Part shown: in pieces, positions 1 to 9,555 of the stretch
Layout: each line of letters begins with the position of its first letter
Position numbering within the stretch: position 1 is the stretch's first letter
DNA from: Stutzerimonas balearica DSM 6083
GTDB lineage: Bacteria; Pseudomonadota; Gammaproteobacteria; Pseudomonadales; Pseudomonadaceae
NCBI RefSeq assembly: GCF_000818015.1
Contig: NZ_CP007511.1
Coordinates: 4,191,501 to 4,255,500 of the forward strand
Direction of reading: 5' to 3'
Length of the DNA: 64,000 nucleotides
Program-made: the position numbers and the translations under genes
The notes under the pieces: model-generated
Told to the model about the DNA's origin: nothing
What the model saw: only the letters and a program-made list of their open reading frames with translations
The model's database searches: none

Positions 1-155
1 TGGAAGGCGTGGCGCTGATCGCCGGCATCGACCGCATCCTCGACATGGCGCGCACCACGGTGAACGTCGCCGGCGACCTGATGACCACGACCCTGGTCGG
101 CCGCAGCGAAGGCGAGCTCGACCGCGAACGCTACGACAGCCGGCAAAAGGTGTGA
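1..155 (+). CDS. Dicarboxylate/amino acid:cation symporter, C-terminal 50 residues (partial)
   Basis: Reading frame 3 is open from the window edge and ends at TGA 153-155. The tail contains [16 protein letters not shown], which matches the conserved last transmembrane segment of the Na+/H+-coupled dicarboxylate and glutamate symporters (GltP/DctA family), followed by a short hydrophilic tail ending RQKV. These are inner-membrane carriers with eight membrane segments; the rest of the gene lies upstream of the window. The substrate cannot be inferred from this fragment. A hairpin follows directly and the next gene is convergent. Confidence 0.8.
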   Translation, partial: EGVALIAGIDRILDMARTTVNVAGDLMTTTLVGRSEGELDRERYDSRQKV

Positions 156-161
156 TGGCCC

Positions 162-198
162 CCTGGAGCCTGTCGCTATTCGGGCGGCAGGTTCCAGG
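162..198. terminator. Hairpin between convergent genes
   Basis: CCTGGAGCCTG at 162-172 pairs with CAGGTTCCAGG at 188-198 with one mismatch. It lies 6 bases after the symporter stop and overlaps the 3' end of the convergent MocR gene. There is no T-run, so it is only a candidate terminator. Confidence 0.4.
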
Positions 199-1648
199 CT
201 CGTCGCAGGCGCTGCAGCGCGGCGACGATCTCACCTTCCGGCACCGCGGCGAAGCCCAGCACCAGCCCGCCGCCTGCACCTGGCGGCGCCTGGCCGTCCA
301 ACCAGTAGTCGGCCAGCCCGTTCATTTCCACGCCGGCCGCCCGCGCCTTGGCCACCAGCTCGGCTTCCCGTGTCGGCGAGTGCACCGGCACGCACAGGTG
401 CAAGCCGGCGTCCACGGCCGGTAGCGCCGCGCAGCCGGGAATCTCCGCCGGCCAATGCCGCAACAGCGCATCGCGGCGTGCCCGCGCGGCCTGGCGCATG
501 CGCCGCACGTGACGCTGGAAGTGACCGGCGGCAATGAATTCGGCCATCACCGCCTGGCTGCCGATGTCCGAATGGCGCATATCGAGCGCGCGGCGGCGGG
601 CGAAGGCCTCGGCCAGCGCTGGCGGCAGCACCAGGTAGCCCAGGCGCAGCGCGGGAAAGGCGATCTTGCAGAAGGTGCCGACGTAGAGCACCCGCCCCTG
701 CCGATCCAGCGCGGCCAGAGGCGCCAGCGGCGTGCCGTTGTAGCGGTACTCGCTGTCGTAGTCGTCCTCGACGATCCAGCCATCGCGACGCTCGGCCCAC
801 GCCAGCAGCTCCAGGCGCCGCGCCAACGACAGCGTGACACCGCTGGGGTACTGGTGCGAGGGCGTCACGTAGGCCAGCCGACAACCCTCGATTCGCGCCA
901 GGGCGGCGCTGTCCAGGCCTTCGCCGTCCACCGCCACGCCGCACAGTTGGGCACCGGCCACGGCGAAGGCATGGCCGGCGGCGCGATAGCCGGGATTTTC
1001 CACCGCCACCCGATCACCCGGCTGCACCAGCAGCTGGGCGCAGAGGCTGATGCCCTGTTGCGCACCGCAGGTGATCACCACCTGGCTCGCGTCGCAATTC
1101 AGGCCACGGCTGCTGCGCAGATAGGCTGCCACCAGTTCGCGCAGGGTCGGATCGCCGGCCGGGTCGCCATAGCCCAGGCGCGCCGGCGAAGGCCGGCGCC
1201 AGAAGCGCGCCGACAGGCGTGCCCAGGTCTCGAAGGGAAACAGGTCGAACGCCGGCACACCGATGCGAAAGGCCCGCGGCGCACCGCCGAGCGGCGGCGC
1301 CAGATGATGCACCTCGAGCCGCCGCAGCGGCTCGGTGGCAAGGGCCGCGCCGGCGCCCGGGCGCGCCTGTGGTCGCTGGCCGTCCAGCTGCGCCACGAAG
1401 GTGCCGGCCCCGACCCGCCCCGCGACGTAACCCTCGGCATACAGCTGGTCGAAGGCGCGCGTCACGGTATTGCGCGATATGCCCAGCAGGGCGGCGAGGT
1501 CCCGGCTGGCCGGCAACCGGCTGCCGCCGCGCAGGCGCCCGTCGAGGATGCGTTCGCGCAGCGCCTGGTAGAGCTGACGCGCCAGCCCCTGGCCCGGATC
1601 GAGGCGGATACCGGACAGATCGACCGGCAATGGGGGTAGCGTGGGCAT
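176..1648 (-). CDS. MocR/PdxR-type GntR regulator with aminotransferase-like domain
   Basis: The 490-residue protein has a GntR winged helix at about residues 20-85 (LPASRDLAALLGISRN) and a class-I aminotransferase-fold domain after about residue 125. PLP-binding features are intact: Lys328 in GTFCKIAFPALRLGY and the VEDDYDSEYRY segment near residue 295. MocR proteins use PLP as an effector sensor rather than as an enzyme cofactor. The gene is divergent from a PaiB-like gene 93 bp away, a common target arrangement for this family. ATG 1648 has only a weak ribosome site. The effector and regulon are unknown. Confidence 0.9.
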   Translation of the reverse strand: MPTLPPLPVDLSGIRLDPGQGLARQLYQALRERILDGRLRGGSRLPASRDLAALLGISRNTVTRAFDQLYAEGYVAGRVGAGTFVAQLDGQRPQARPGAGAALATEPLRRLEVHHLAPPLGGAPRAFRIGVPAFDLFPFETWARLSARFWRRPSPARLGYGDPAGDPTLRELVAAYLRSSRGLNCDASQVVITCGAQQGISLCAQLLVQPGDRVAVENPGYRAAGHAFAVAGAQLCGVAVDGEGLDSAALARIEGCRLAYVTPSHQYPSGVTLSLARRLELLAWAERRDGWIVEDDYDSEYRYNGTPLAPLAALDRQGRVLYVGTFCKIAFPALRLGYLVLPPALAEAFARRRALDMRHSDIGSQAVMAEFIAAGHFQRHVRRMRQAARARRDALLRHWPAEIPGCAALPAVDAGLHLCVPVHSPTREAELVAKARAAGVEMNGLADYWLDGQAPPGAGGGLVLGFAAVPEGEIVAALQRLRRAWNLPPE

Positions 1649-1654
1649 GGTGAA

Positions 1655-1699
1655 TTGGCTCTATCGAAGTAGTCGCCAATGGATCTTACAGCGGACCAA
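1655..1699. promoter_or_regulatory. Candidate MocR operator: two direct repeats plus one inverted copy
   Basis: The MocR/paiB spacer holds TGGCTCTA (1656-1663) and TGGATCTT (1680-1687), 24 bp apart (about two helical turns) on the plus strand. An inverted TTGGTCC (minus strand, 1693-1699) follows. Paired direct repeats are typical of MocR operators. No binding data; inference from spacing and position only. Confidence 0.35.
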
Positions 1700-1741
1700 T
1701 ATCCTGCCTAGCATGGCCCCATCGCACCAGAGATCCACGCC

Positions 1742-2374
1742 ATGTACCTGCCCGCCGCCTTCCGCCAGGACGATCTCGGCGAACTGCACCGCCAGATTCA
1801 CGCCACGCCGTTCGCCCTGCTCGCCAGTGCAACCGCCGCTGGCGTGCAGGCCAGCCATCTGCCGCTGCTGCTGGAGCCGGGTGAAGGCGAGCTGGGCACG
1901 CTCTACGGCCACTTCGCCAGGGCCAACCCGCACTGGCGCGCGCTGCACGATGGTGGCGAGGCGCTCGCGGTGTTCAGCGGCCCCGACGCCTACATCAGCC
2001 CGGGCTGGTACCCGAGCAAGGCAGCGCACGGCAAGGTCGTGCCGACCTGGAACTACATCGCCGTGCACGCCCGTGGCCCGGTACAGCTGATCGAGGAGCG
2101 CGACAGCCTCCTACGCATCGTCAGCCGCCTCAGCGACCGGCATGAAGCCGGCCGACCGCAGCCCTGGGCCGTCAGCGATGCGCCCGATGATTATCTGGAC
2201 GCCATGCTGCGCGCGATTGTCGGCTTCGCCCTGCCGATCAGGCGCCTGGAGGGCAAATGGAAACTCGGCCAGAACCGCTCGCCGGCAGACCAGGCCGGGA
2301 TTCGCCAGGGCCTGGCCACCTCGCCCGACCCGCACGGGCAGGCGCTGGCCACACAGATGCCGATCACCGACTGA
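1742..2374 (+). CDS. FMN-binding PaiB-family protein
   Basis: The 210-residue protein starts MYLPAAFRQDDLGELHRQI and runs through LLLEPGEGELGTLYGHFARANPHW, GPDAYISPGWYPSK and PTWNYIAVHARG, all hallmarks of the PaiB/FMN-binding split-barrel family annotated as 'negative transcriptional regulator'. Bacillus PaiB is linked to sporulation and protease gene control; in pseudomonads the role is undefined and these proteins may be flavin-dependent enzymes. It is divergent from the MocR gene that probably controls it and is followed 14 bp later by a GNAT acetyltransferase, forming a likely two-gene operon. Family assignment is firm, function is not. Confidence 0.85.
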   Translation: MYLPAAFRQDDLGELHRQIHATPFALLASATAAGVQASHLPLLLEPGEGELGTLYGHFARANPHWRALHDGGEALAVFSGPDAYISPGWYPSKAAHGKVVPTWNYIAVHARGPVQLIEERDSLLRIVSRLSDRHEAGRPQPWAVSDAPDDYLDAMLRAIVGFALPIRRLEGKWKLGQNRSPADQAGIRQGLATSPDPHGQALATQMPITD

Positions 2375-2388
2375 GAGAGGACCGCAAC

Positions 2389-2829
2389 GTGTTTCAGATC
2401 CGCCCGATTGCCGCCGCCGACCACGCCGCCTGGGACGAACTCTGGCAGGGCTACCAGCGCTTCTATGCCGCCGAGATTCCCCGCCCCACCAGCGAGCTCA
2501 CCTGGCAGCGCCTGCTCGACCCGGCCGAACCGATGCATGCGGCGCTGGCTTGGCAGGCGGGCCGCGCCGTCGGCCTGGTGCACTGGATCTTTCATCGCAG
2601 CTGCTGGACCCCTGGCGACTACTGCTACCTGCAGGATCTCTACGTGGCCGAGGACGTCCGCGGCGCGGGCATCGGTCGCGCGCTGATCGAGCACGTCTAC
2701 GCCCAGGCGGCCGCCGCCGGCGCTTCGCGCGTCCACTGGCTGACCCAGGAGACCAACTACGCCGGGCGCATGCTCTACGACCGCATCGCCGAACGTTCGG
2801 GCTTCATCCAGTACCGCAGGCTGCTCTGA
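2389..2829 (+). CDS. GNAT-family N-acetyltransferase
   Basis: The frame is open from 2257, but GTG 2389 is preferred. It follows the paiB stop by 14 bp, has a GAGAGAGGA ribosome site, and gives a standard 146-residue GNAT domain beginning VFQIRPIAAADHAAW. The acetyl-CoA loop is visible as VRGAGIGRALIEHVY, preceded by the beta-strand YCYLQDLYVAEDV. The C-terminal segment WLTQETNYAGRMLYDRIAE is typical of small-molecule acetyltransferases of the RimI/PaiA type. The acceptor is unknown; the pairing with PaiB recalls the Bacillus paiAB operon, where PaiA acetylates polyamines. Confidence 0.85.
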   Translation: MFQIRPIAAADHAAWDELWQGYQRFYAAEIPRPTSELTWQRLLDPAEPMHAALAWQAGRAVGLVHWIFHRSCWTPGDYCYLQDLYVAEDVRGAGIGRALIEHVYAQAAAAGASRVHWLTQETNYAGRMLYDRIAERSGFIQYRRLL

Positions 2830-2833
2830 CGCT

Positions 2834-3652
2834 TCACGCGAAGCCGAACAGCCCGTTCTCCACATGGGGTGTCGCCAGGCGCTCGCGGATCTCCGGATCG
2901 ATGCGCGGGTCGTCCGGCGCATAGAGCATCACCTGGCGATAGGCGCTGACGCGGTTGATCTCCCTGCCGAGGAATTCCCAGACCACGCGGGTGCAGGCCG
3001 GGGTGCGGCGGTCGCCGGAGGAGACGCCGGTCTTCAGGCCGTTGAGCCGGGTGATGCGGCTCTTGAAGCTGGGGATGAGAATGGTCTGGCTCATCTCGTT
3101 GAGCGTCAGCGATTCGTAGTCGATCAGAAACAGCCGGTCCTGCAGGCCGAAGGCCGCGCCCAGGTAGCGACAGCGCACCCAGTCCTCGGCCTGCCCGAGG
3201 GTCGGGCTGGCGCGTTCCTGGCGCTCCTGGCGCTCGAACAGGTACAGGCCGTTTTCCTCGCGCAGTTGCAGCAGCGAGACCAGCACGCTGCCCGGCACCG
3301 ACATGCAGTTGGCATATTCGAAGTAGTAGCCGCAGTAGCGGGTGAGGTCGGCGCACTGCGCCCGCAGCGGCGCCATCAGCTCGAGCAGTGGATCACCGAC
3401 GACCGCTTTCTGCGCGTCCGGGTTGCGTGCGCCGACCAGGCGCGAGAACTGCTCGGCAGGCAGCTCCAGTTCGTAGGGCTCGACGCCAAAGAAGTCGCCG
3501 ATGCGCTTGAGGTTGTAGGGCGTCGGCCGGCTCTGCCCGCTGAGGTACTTGTTGAACTGCGCGCGGTTGATCGACAGCCGCCGGCAGACCTCGGCGATCG
3601 AGCGGTAATGCCGACACAGCAGTTTGAGGTTTTCGCTTAGATGGGAAGTCAC
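2834..3652 (-). CDS. XRE-type helix-turn-helix regulator
   Basis: The 272-residue protein has an N-terminal HTH at about residues 18-70 (IAEVCRRLSINRAQFNKYL, then SGQSRPTPYNLKRIGDFFG), the pattern of Cro/CI-like DNA-binding domains. The remaining 200 residues match no domain I can name and are probably a sensory part. The start is GTG 3652 with a poor ribosome site. It ends 4 bp from the convergent GNAT gene and is divergent from the AGCS symporter, which could be its target. Effector unknown. Confidence 0.75.
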   Translation of the reverse strand: MTSHLSENLKLLCRHYRSIAEVCRRLSINRAQFNKYLSGQSRPTPYNLKRIGDFFGVEPYELELPAEQFSRLVGARNPDAQKAVVGDPLLELMAPLRAQCADLTRYCGYYFEYANCMSVPGSVLVSLLQLREENGLYLFERQERQERASPTLGQAEDWVRCRYLGAAFGLQDRLFLIDYESLTLNEMSQTILIPSFKSRITRLNGLKTGVSSGDRRTPACTRVVWEFLGREINRVSAYRQVMLYAPDDPRIDPEIRERLATPHVENGLFGFA

Positions 3653-3770
3653 GGCACGGCCCGGATAGCTGACGCGAGTGACGCAAATATAGCATCAGGT
3701 CGCGCCAGTTCGCGGCCGCCCGCGAAATTGCCCGGCGCGCCGTGCCTGATCGACCATCCCTGCCTGGCTC

Positions 3771-3788
3771 GCCCCGCCCCGGCGGGGC
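3771..3788. promoter_or_regulatory. GC hairpin upstream of the AGCS symporter
   Basis: GCCCCGCC (3771-3778) and GGCGGGGC (3781-3788) form an 8-bp perfect stem with a 2-base loop, 36 bases before the symporter start. It could be a leader hairpin or an operator. The rest of 3653-3824 shows no gene, and no glycine-riboswitch architecture was recognised. Confidence 0.35.
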
Positions 3789-3824
3789 CCTGCATACAAC
3801 AACGACAAAAAGGTGAACATTGCC

Positions 3825-5264
<1,440 letters not shown>

Positions 5265-5271
5265 CCGCCCT

Positions 5272-5320
5272 GCCCGGCCAACGCGCCGGGCTGCAGCCGG
5301 GCCGCCGCTCGCGCGGCCCG
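5272..5320 (+). terminator. Two tandem GC hairpins after the symporter
   Basis: GCCCGGC/GCCGGGC (5272-5278 with 5285-5291) is followed by CGGGCCGC/GCGGCCCG (5298-5305 with 5313-5320). They start 8 bases after the stop. There is no T-run, so intrinsic termination is uncertain; they may instead attenuate read-through into the asparaginase gene. Confidence 0.4.
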
Positions 5321-5454
5321 CTCGGCTTGGCTCCGGCCAGGAAACCGGCTAGGGTCTGTGCCGCCCGGTGCGTTACGCGCCGGCGCGGGCACAGCGCCCG
5401 CCAGCTCCCCTTCCCACTTCCTGCGGCGCTACGCCGCGTGAGCGAGGACCGCGC

Positions 5455-6444
5455 GTGACGCAATCCCCCACACGTCTGCTGGTGCTGTACACCGGCGGCA
5501 CCATCGGCATGCAGCAGAGTGCCGCCGGCCTGATGCCTGCCTCCGGCTTCGAGACACGTCTGCGCGAGCGCCAGGCCGAGACGGGCGAGGCCCTGCCGGA
5601 CTGGATCTTCCGTGAGTTCGTCCCGCCGCTGGACAGCGCCAACATGCAGCCCGCGAACTGGCTGCAGATGGCCGCCACGATCCGTGCGGCGGTGGACCAC
5701 GACGGCTGCAATGCGGTGTTGGTCCTGCATGGCACCGACACCCTGGCCTACAGCGCGGCGGCCCTGTCGTTTCTGCTGCTCGAGCTGCCGGCACCGGTGC
5801 TGCTGACCGGCTCCATGCTGCCGGCGGCGGCGCCCGGCAGCGACGCCTGGGACAACCTGTTCGGCGCCATGCGTGCCCTGCAGGAACACCGGGTCGAAGG
5901 CGTGTGCCTGTTCTTCAACGGTGCGCTGCTGCACGGCGCCCGGGTCAGCAAGTTGCGCAGCGACGACTTCGATGCCTTTGCCGAGGCGCCGCGCAAGCGC
6001 CAGGGGCCACGTGCCGATCGGCGCCTGCCGATGAGCTACCGCAGCGCCTGGCAGCCGCGCGGCGTGGCAGTGCTGCCGTTGTATCCCGGCGTGGCCGCCG
6101 CACAGTTGACGGCCCTGGCCGACAGCGGGGTGCAGGCGCTGCTGCTCGAGTGCTACGGCAGCGGAACCGGCCCGGCCGATGACCCGGCCTTTGTCGCCGC
6201 CCTGCGCGAGGCGCATGCGCGCGGGCTGGTGCTCGGCGCGATCAGCCAGTGCCCGGGCGGGCATGTGGAATTCGGCGTCTACGCCGCCGGTAGCGGCCTG
6301 CGCGATGCCGGCCTGGTGTCCGGTGGCGGGATGACCCGCGAAGCCGCCCTCGGCAAGCTCTTCGCGCTGCTCGCCGCCGGCCTCGACCAGGCCGACGTCG
6401 AGTACTGGTTCGGCCACGACCTGTGCGGCGAGATGGCGGGCTGA
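5455..6444 (+). CDS. L-asparaginase, type I-like (cytoplasmic)
   Basis: Hydrolyses asparagine to aspartate and ammonia. The 329-residue protein carries the first catalytic threonine in LYTGGTIGMQQ near the N-terminus and the second in VLHGTDTLAYSAAALSFLL, plus LTGSMLPAAAP. No signal peptide is present, which argues for the cytoplasmic type I enzyme. GTG 5455 is chosen because it has GCGAGGA upstream and puts the TGGTIG motif about 12 residues in; the frame is open further upstream. The stop codon lies in the loop of a hairpin, and the next gene is convergent. Confidence 0.88.
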   Translation: MTQSPTRLLVLYTGGTIGMQQSAAGLMPASGFETRLRERQAETGEALPDWIFREFVPPLDSANMQPANWLQMAATIRAAVDHDGCNAVLVLHGTDTLAYSAAALSFLLLELPAPVLLTGSMLPAAAPGSDAWDNLFGAMRALQEHRVEGVCLFFNGALLHGARVSKLRSDDFDAFAEAPRKRQGPRADRRLPMSYRSAWQPRGVAVLPLYPGVAAAQLTALADSGVQALLLECYGSGTGPADDPAFVAALREAHARGLVLGAISQCPGGHVEFGVYAAGSGLRDAGLVSGGGMTREAALGKLFALLAAGLDQADVEYWFGHDLCGEMAG

Positions 6445-6451
6445 GCCCGCC
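6435..6451. terminator. Hairpin spanning the asparaginase stop codon
   Basis: GGCGGGC (6435-6441) and GCCCGCC (6445-6451) form a 7-bp stem whose 3-base loop is the TGA stop of the asparaginase gene. The convergent carbonic anhydrase gene ends at 6455, so the structure may serve both strands. Confidence 0.45.
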
Positions 6452-6454
6452 TGC

Positions 6455-7153
6455 TCAGGCCTGCGGGTAACGCGGCTTCGGCGTGGCCATCGGCAGCGGC
6501 CCATCGCCGATCAGGCGGAACTCGCCGCGCTCGGCATCGTAGGCACGGATGGCGCTGGTCTCGATGTCGTAGACCCAGCCGTGGATGAACAGCTGGCCGC
6601 TGGCCAGCCGCGCGGCGACCGACGGGTGGGTACGCAGGTGGTCGAGCTGGGCCACCACGTTTTCCTCGGTGAGGATGCCCAGGGTGTGCTCGTTGGCGCA
6701 GCCGCAGTTCTGCGCGACGACCGTCTTGGCGACTTCGGAATGGCGCAGCCAGGCCTTGACCGTCGGCATGCTCTCCAGCGTCACCGGGTTGAGCACCGCC
6801 TTCATCGCGCCGCAGTCCGAATGACCGCAGATGATGATGTGCTGCACGCCGAGCGCCATCACCGCGAACTCGATCGCCGTGGACACGCCGCCGAGCATCT
6901 GGCCGTAGGGCGGCACCACGTTGCCCACGTTGCGGGTAACGAACAGGTCGCCCGGCGAACTCTGGGTGATCAGCTCGGGGATGATGCGCGAGTCGGCGCA
7001 GGTGATGAACATCGCCCGCGGCGTCTGCTCGTGGGCAAGCTTCTTGAACAGCTCGCGCTGCTGCGGATAGATCTCCTCGCGAAAGCGCTTGACGCCCCCG
7101 ACGATGGCGTCGAGGGCTTCCTGCGCGGTTTCGCTCGTCCTGTCATCGTTCAT
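6455..7153 (-). CDS. Beta-class carbonic anhydrase
   Basis: Interconverts CO2 and bicarbonate in the cytoplasm. The 232-residue protein shows the zinc ligands of the beta class: Cys and Asp in FITCADSRIIPELI, and His and Cys in IIICGHSDCGAMKAV. The frame extends to 7231, but ATG 7153 is preferred because it has GGAGAG at good spacing and gives the usual family length. It is the last gene of a minus-strand group with glutaminase, SbtB-like and SbtA-like genes, so it probably balances bicarbonate brought in by SbtA or captures respiratory CO2 for carboxylases. Confidence 0.92.
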   Translation of the reverse strand: MNDDRTSETAQEALDAIVGGVKRFREEIYPQQRELFKKLAHEQTPRAMFITCADSRIIPELITQSSPGDLFVTRNVGNVVPPYGQMLGGVSTAIEFAVMALGVQHIIICGHSDCGAMKAVLNPVTLESMPTVKAWLRHSEVAKTVVAQNCGCANEHTLGILTEENVVAQLDHLRTHPSVAARLASGQLFIHGWVYDIETSAIRAYDAERGEFRLIGDGPLPMATPKPRYPQA

Positions 7154-7230
7154 TTCGTTTCTCTCCAAGGGTTTGTTCAAAGGGTGGGACGTGGCGGCGG
7201 CACGCGTAGACACAGCCGTGCCGCCGCGCA

Positions 7231-8139
7231 TCAGAACACCGACCAGTCGATGCGCTGCGACAGGGCCTCCAGCGCGGCCATGCCGATCAGCGAATTGCCG
7301 GCGGCGTTGAGTTCCGGTGACCAGACGCAGATGCTGAAGCGCCCCGGGACCACCGCGACGATGCCGCCACCGACGCCGCTCTTGCCCGGCAGGCCGACGC
7401 GGTAGGCGAAGTTGCCGGCCTCGTCATACAGACCGCTGGTGGCCATGATTGCGTTCACCTGGCGCGCCTGGCGCGGCGTGAGCACCGCCTCGCCGCTCGA
7501 CAGGCAATGCCCGTCGCGCGCGAGAAAGCCGAAGGCGCGGGCCAGGTCGACGCAGTTCATGCGCAGCGCGCAATGGTGGAAATAGCTGCGCAGCACCGCC
7601 TCGACATCGTTGTGGAAATTGCCGAACGCCTGCATCAGGTAGGCCATGGCCGCATTGCGCGCCCGGTGCTGGTATTCGGACTCGGCCACCCGCGCATCCG
7701 AGACGACGTGCGGGTTGCCGGACAGACGCCGGACGAAGTCGCGCAGCGAGATCTCCGGGGTGGCGAAGCGCGACTGGTTGATGTCGCAGATCACCAGTGC
7801 GCCGGCATTGATGAACGGATTGCGTGGCCGCCCACGCTCGAATTCCAGCTGCACCAGCGAATTGAACGGCTGCCCCGACGGCTCGTGCCCGAGGCGCTCC
7901 CACAGTGATTCACCACGGTGGCCGATGGCCTGGACCAGGCTGAAGACCTTGGAGATGCTCTGGATCGAGAACGGTGTGCGCGCATCGCCGGCCTCGAACA
8001 GCTCGCCCTCGGCGCTGCACACGGCAATGCCCAGCTGGTCGGCGGCCACATCGGCCAGCGCCGGGATGTAGTCGGCGACGCGCCCGCGGCCGAGCAGCGG
8101 CCGTACCTCGTCAAGTATCTGTTCAAGCAGGGCTTGCAT
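7231..8139 (-). CDS. glsA: Glutaminase
   Basis: Converts glutamine to glutamate and ammonia. The 302-residue protein has the serine-lysine active site of the beta-lactamase-like glutaminases in [15 protein letters not shown], together with [13 protein letters not shown] and [17 protein letters not shown] 8139 has GGGAG upstream and gives the normal family length; the frame itself extends to 8199. The gene lies 67 bp downstream of the SbtB-like gene and 77 bp upstream of carbonic anhydrase in the same direction. A link between a PII-like sensor and glutamine metabolism is suggestive but unproven. Confidence 0.93.
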   Translation of the reverse strand: MQALLEQILDEVRPLLGRGRVADYIPALADVAADQLGIAVCSAEGELFEAGDARTPFSIQSISKVFSLVQAIGHRGESLWERLGHEPSGQPFNSLVQLEFERGRPRNPFINAGALVICDINQSRFATPEISLRDFVRRLSGNPHVVSDARVAESEYQHRARNAAMAYLMQAFGNFHNDVEAVLRSYFHHCALRMNCVDLARAFGFLARDGHCLSSGEAVLTPRQARQVNAIMATSGLYDEAGNFAYRVGLPGKSGVGGGIVAVVPGRFSICVWSPELNAAGNSLIGMAALEALSQRIDWSVF

Positions 8140-8206
8140 CAGGCAGCTCCCATCGGTCCTGGCTCTGGGTGTGGACGCCGGTGGCCCGGCCGGCATCACA
8201 GGCCGT

Positions 8207-8509
8207 TCAGAACTTCTCCGGGCGCAGCACTTCGACCTCGGCCAGGTAGCAGACCATGGCGAAGTCCTCGTAGTAGCGCTGTTCGAGATGCGCGGCGATG
8301 CGCTCGGCGATCTCGCGGCTGCAGATGACCTCCAGGCGAATGTTGCCGTCGGTATCCCAGCCGGCGCTGCGCACGCCGCGGCTGCCGCTGCCGCGTGCGT
8401 CCGACAGGGTCCAGCCGGGCGCGCCGAGCGCCTGCAGGTCGGCGACCAGCTTGTGTTCCAGTGCGGCCTCGCAGATCACGGTGAGCAGGGTGCGGGTATG
8501 GCCAGGCAT
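8207..8509 (-). CDS. PII-like protein of the SbtB type
   Basis: The 100-residue protein has the size and shape of a PII-like ferredoxin-fold trimer: strand [19 protein letters not shown], a glycine-rich T-loop region ([15 protein letters not shown]), strand [20 protein letters not shown], and a C-terminus ending [10 protein letters not shown]. Cyanobacterial SbtB binds adenine nucleotides including cAMP and inhibits the bicarbonate transporter SbtA. The gene starts one base after the stop of an SbtA homologue, so coupled translation and the same partnership are likely. No C-terminal redox Cys pair is present. Assignment rests on context and shape. Confidence 0.75.
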   Translation of the reverse strand: MPGHTRTLLTVICEAALEHKLVADLQALGAPGWTLSDARGSGSRGVRSAGWDTDGNIRLEVICSREIAERIAAHLEQRYYEDFAMVCYLAEVEVLRPEKF

Positions 8510-8510
8510 G

Positions 8511-9452
8511 TCAGAACCCCCAGGCGATCAGCTGTTCGGCCAGGGCCAGGTACAGCGGAATGCCGATCAGGATGTTGAATGGAAAGGTGATACCGAGCGA
8601 GGCGGTCAGCGACAGCGATGGATTGGCCTCCGGCACCGCCAGGCGCATCGCCGCCGGAACCGCGATGTAGGAGGCGCTGGCCGCCAGCGTGGCGAGCATC
8701 GCCGTGCCGCCGAGCGACAGCCCCATGAAGCGCGCCAGCAGCGCGCCGATCAGCGCCCCGAGCAGCGGCATCAGCAGGGCGAAGGCGGCGAGCTTGATGC
8801 CGTAGCGCCGGAGCGAGCCGAGCTGGCCGGAGGCGATCAGGCCCATCTCCAGCAGGAAGAACGCCAGCACCGGCTTGAACATGCTGGTGTACAGCGGCTC
8901 GAGCGGCTTGATCGCTTCCTTGCCGGCGACCACGCCGATCACCAGGCCACCGAGCAGCAGCATGATGCTCTTGCCAAGAAAGATCTCGCGCCCCAGCTCC
9001 TTCCAGTCGGTGTCCTTCGATACGCCCTTGGCCAGCAGAATGCCGACCAGGATCGCCGGAATCTCGAGAATCGCCACGAACAGCGGCATGTAGCTCTCGA
9101 AGAAGACCTCCCGCGCCGCCAGGTAGGCCACCACCACCGCGAAGGTACCGGCGCTCACCGAACCGTAGTGCGCCGCCACCGCCGCCGCGTTGATGCGGTC
9201 GAAGCGCAGCCCGCGCAGCAGGCCGAAGGCGATCACCGGCAGCACGATGCCGAGCAGCAGCACCAGCAGCGACTGGCCAAGCAGCGCGGCACTGGCCTGT
9301 TCGGCCAGTTCCACGCCGCCATGCAGACCGATGGCCAGCAGCAGGACGATGGACAGGGTGTCATAGAGCGCCGGCGGCAGCTTCAGCTCGCTCTTGACCA
9401 GACCGGCCAGCAGGCCGAACACAAAGAACAACACGACTGGGTCGATTCCCAT
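8511..9452 (-). CDS. Sodium-dependent bicarbonate transporter family protein (SbtA-like)
   Basis: The 313-residue protein is almost entirely hydrophobic, starting GIDPVVLFFVFGLLAGLVKS and followed by ELKLPPALYDTLSIVLLLAIG, a layout typical of the SbtA family (about ten membrane segments in two inverted halves). Cyanobacterial SbtA imports bicarbonate with Na+. ATG 9452 has CGGAG upstream. It is followed immediately by an SbtB-like gene and further on by carbonic anhydrase. A pyruvate carboxylase operon lies just upstream in the same direction, behind a terminator. Substrate is inferred from family and context. Confidence 0.85.
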   Translation of the reverse strand: MGIDPVVLFFVFGLLAGLVKSELKLPPALYDTLSIVLLLAIGLHGGVELAEQASAALLGQSLLVLLLGIVLPVIAFGLLRGLRFDRINAAAVAAHYGSVSAGTFAVVVAYLAAREVFFESYMPLFVAILEIPAILVGILLAKGVSKDTDWKELGREIFLGKSIMLLLGGLVIGVVAGKEAIKPLEPLYTSMFKPVLAFFLLEMGLIASGQLGSLRRYGIKLAAFALLMPLLGALIGALLARFMGLSLGGTAMLATLAASASYIAVPAAMRLAVPEANPSLSLTASLGITFPFNILIGIPLYLALAEQLIAWGF

Positions 9453-9509
9453 CGCTCACTCCGCTAGACGAACTTGCAAGGCGACCTTCCGTGGCGTTAT
9501 TCCGGCCCG

Positions 9510-9534
9510 AAAAAAGGGAGCCACAAGGGCTCCC
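9510..9534 (-). terminator. Rho-independent terminator of the pyruvate carboxylase operon
   Basis: On the minus strand, GGGAGCC and GGCTCCC (9528-9534 with 9516-9522) pair around a 5-base loop and are followed by six T residues (9515-9510). It lies about 20 bases after the pycB stop and separates that operon from sbtA. Confidence 0.85.
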
Positions 9535-9555
9535 GAGGGGACTTTCCGGTCGGCG

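Noticed and set aside
3653..3824. Glycine riboswitch upstream of the AGCS symporter
   Set aside because: Only a short GC hairpin is present; the multi-helix aptamer core was not recognisable and the spacer is too short for a tandem aptamer.
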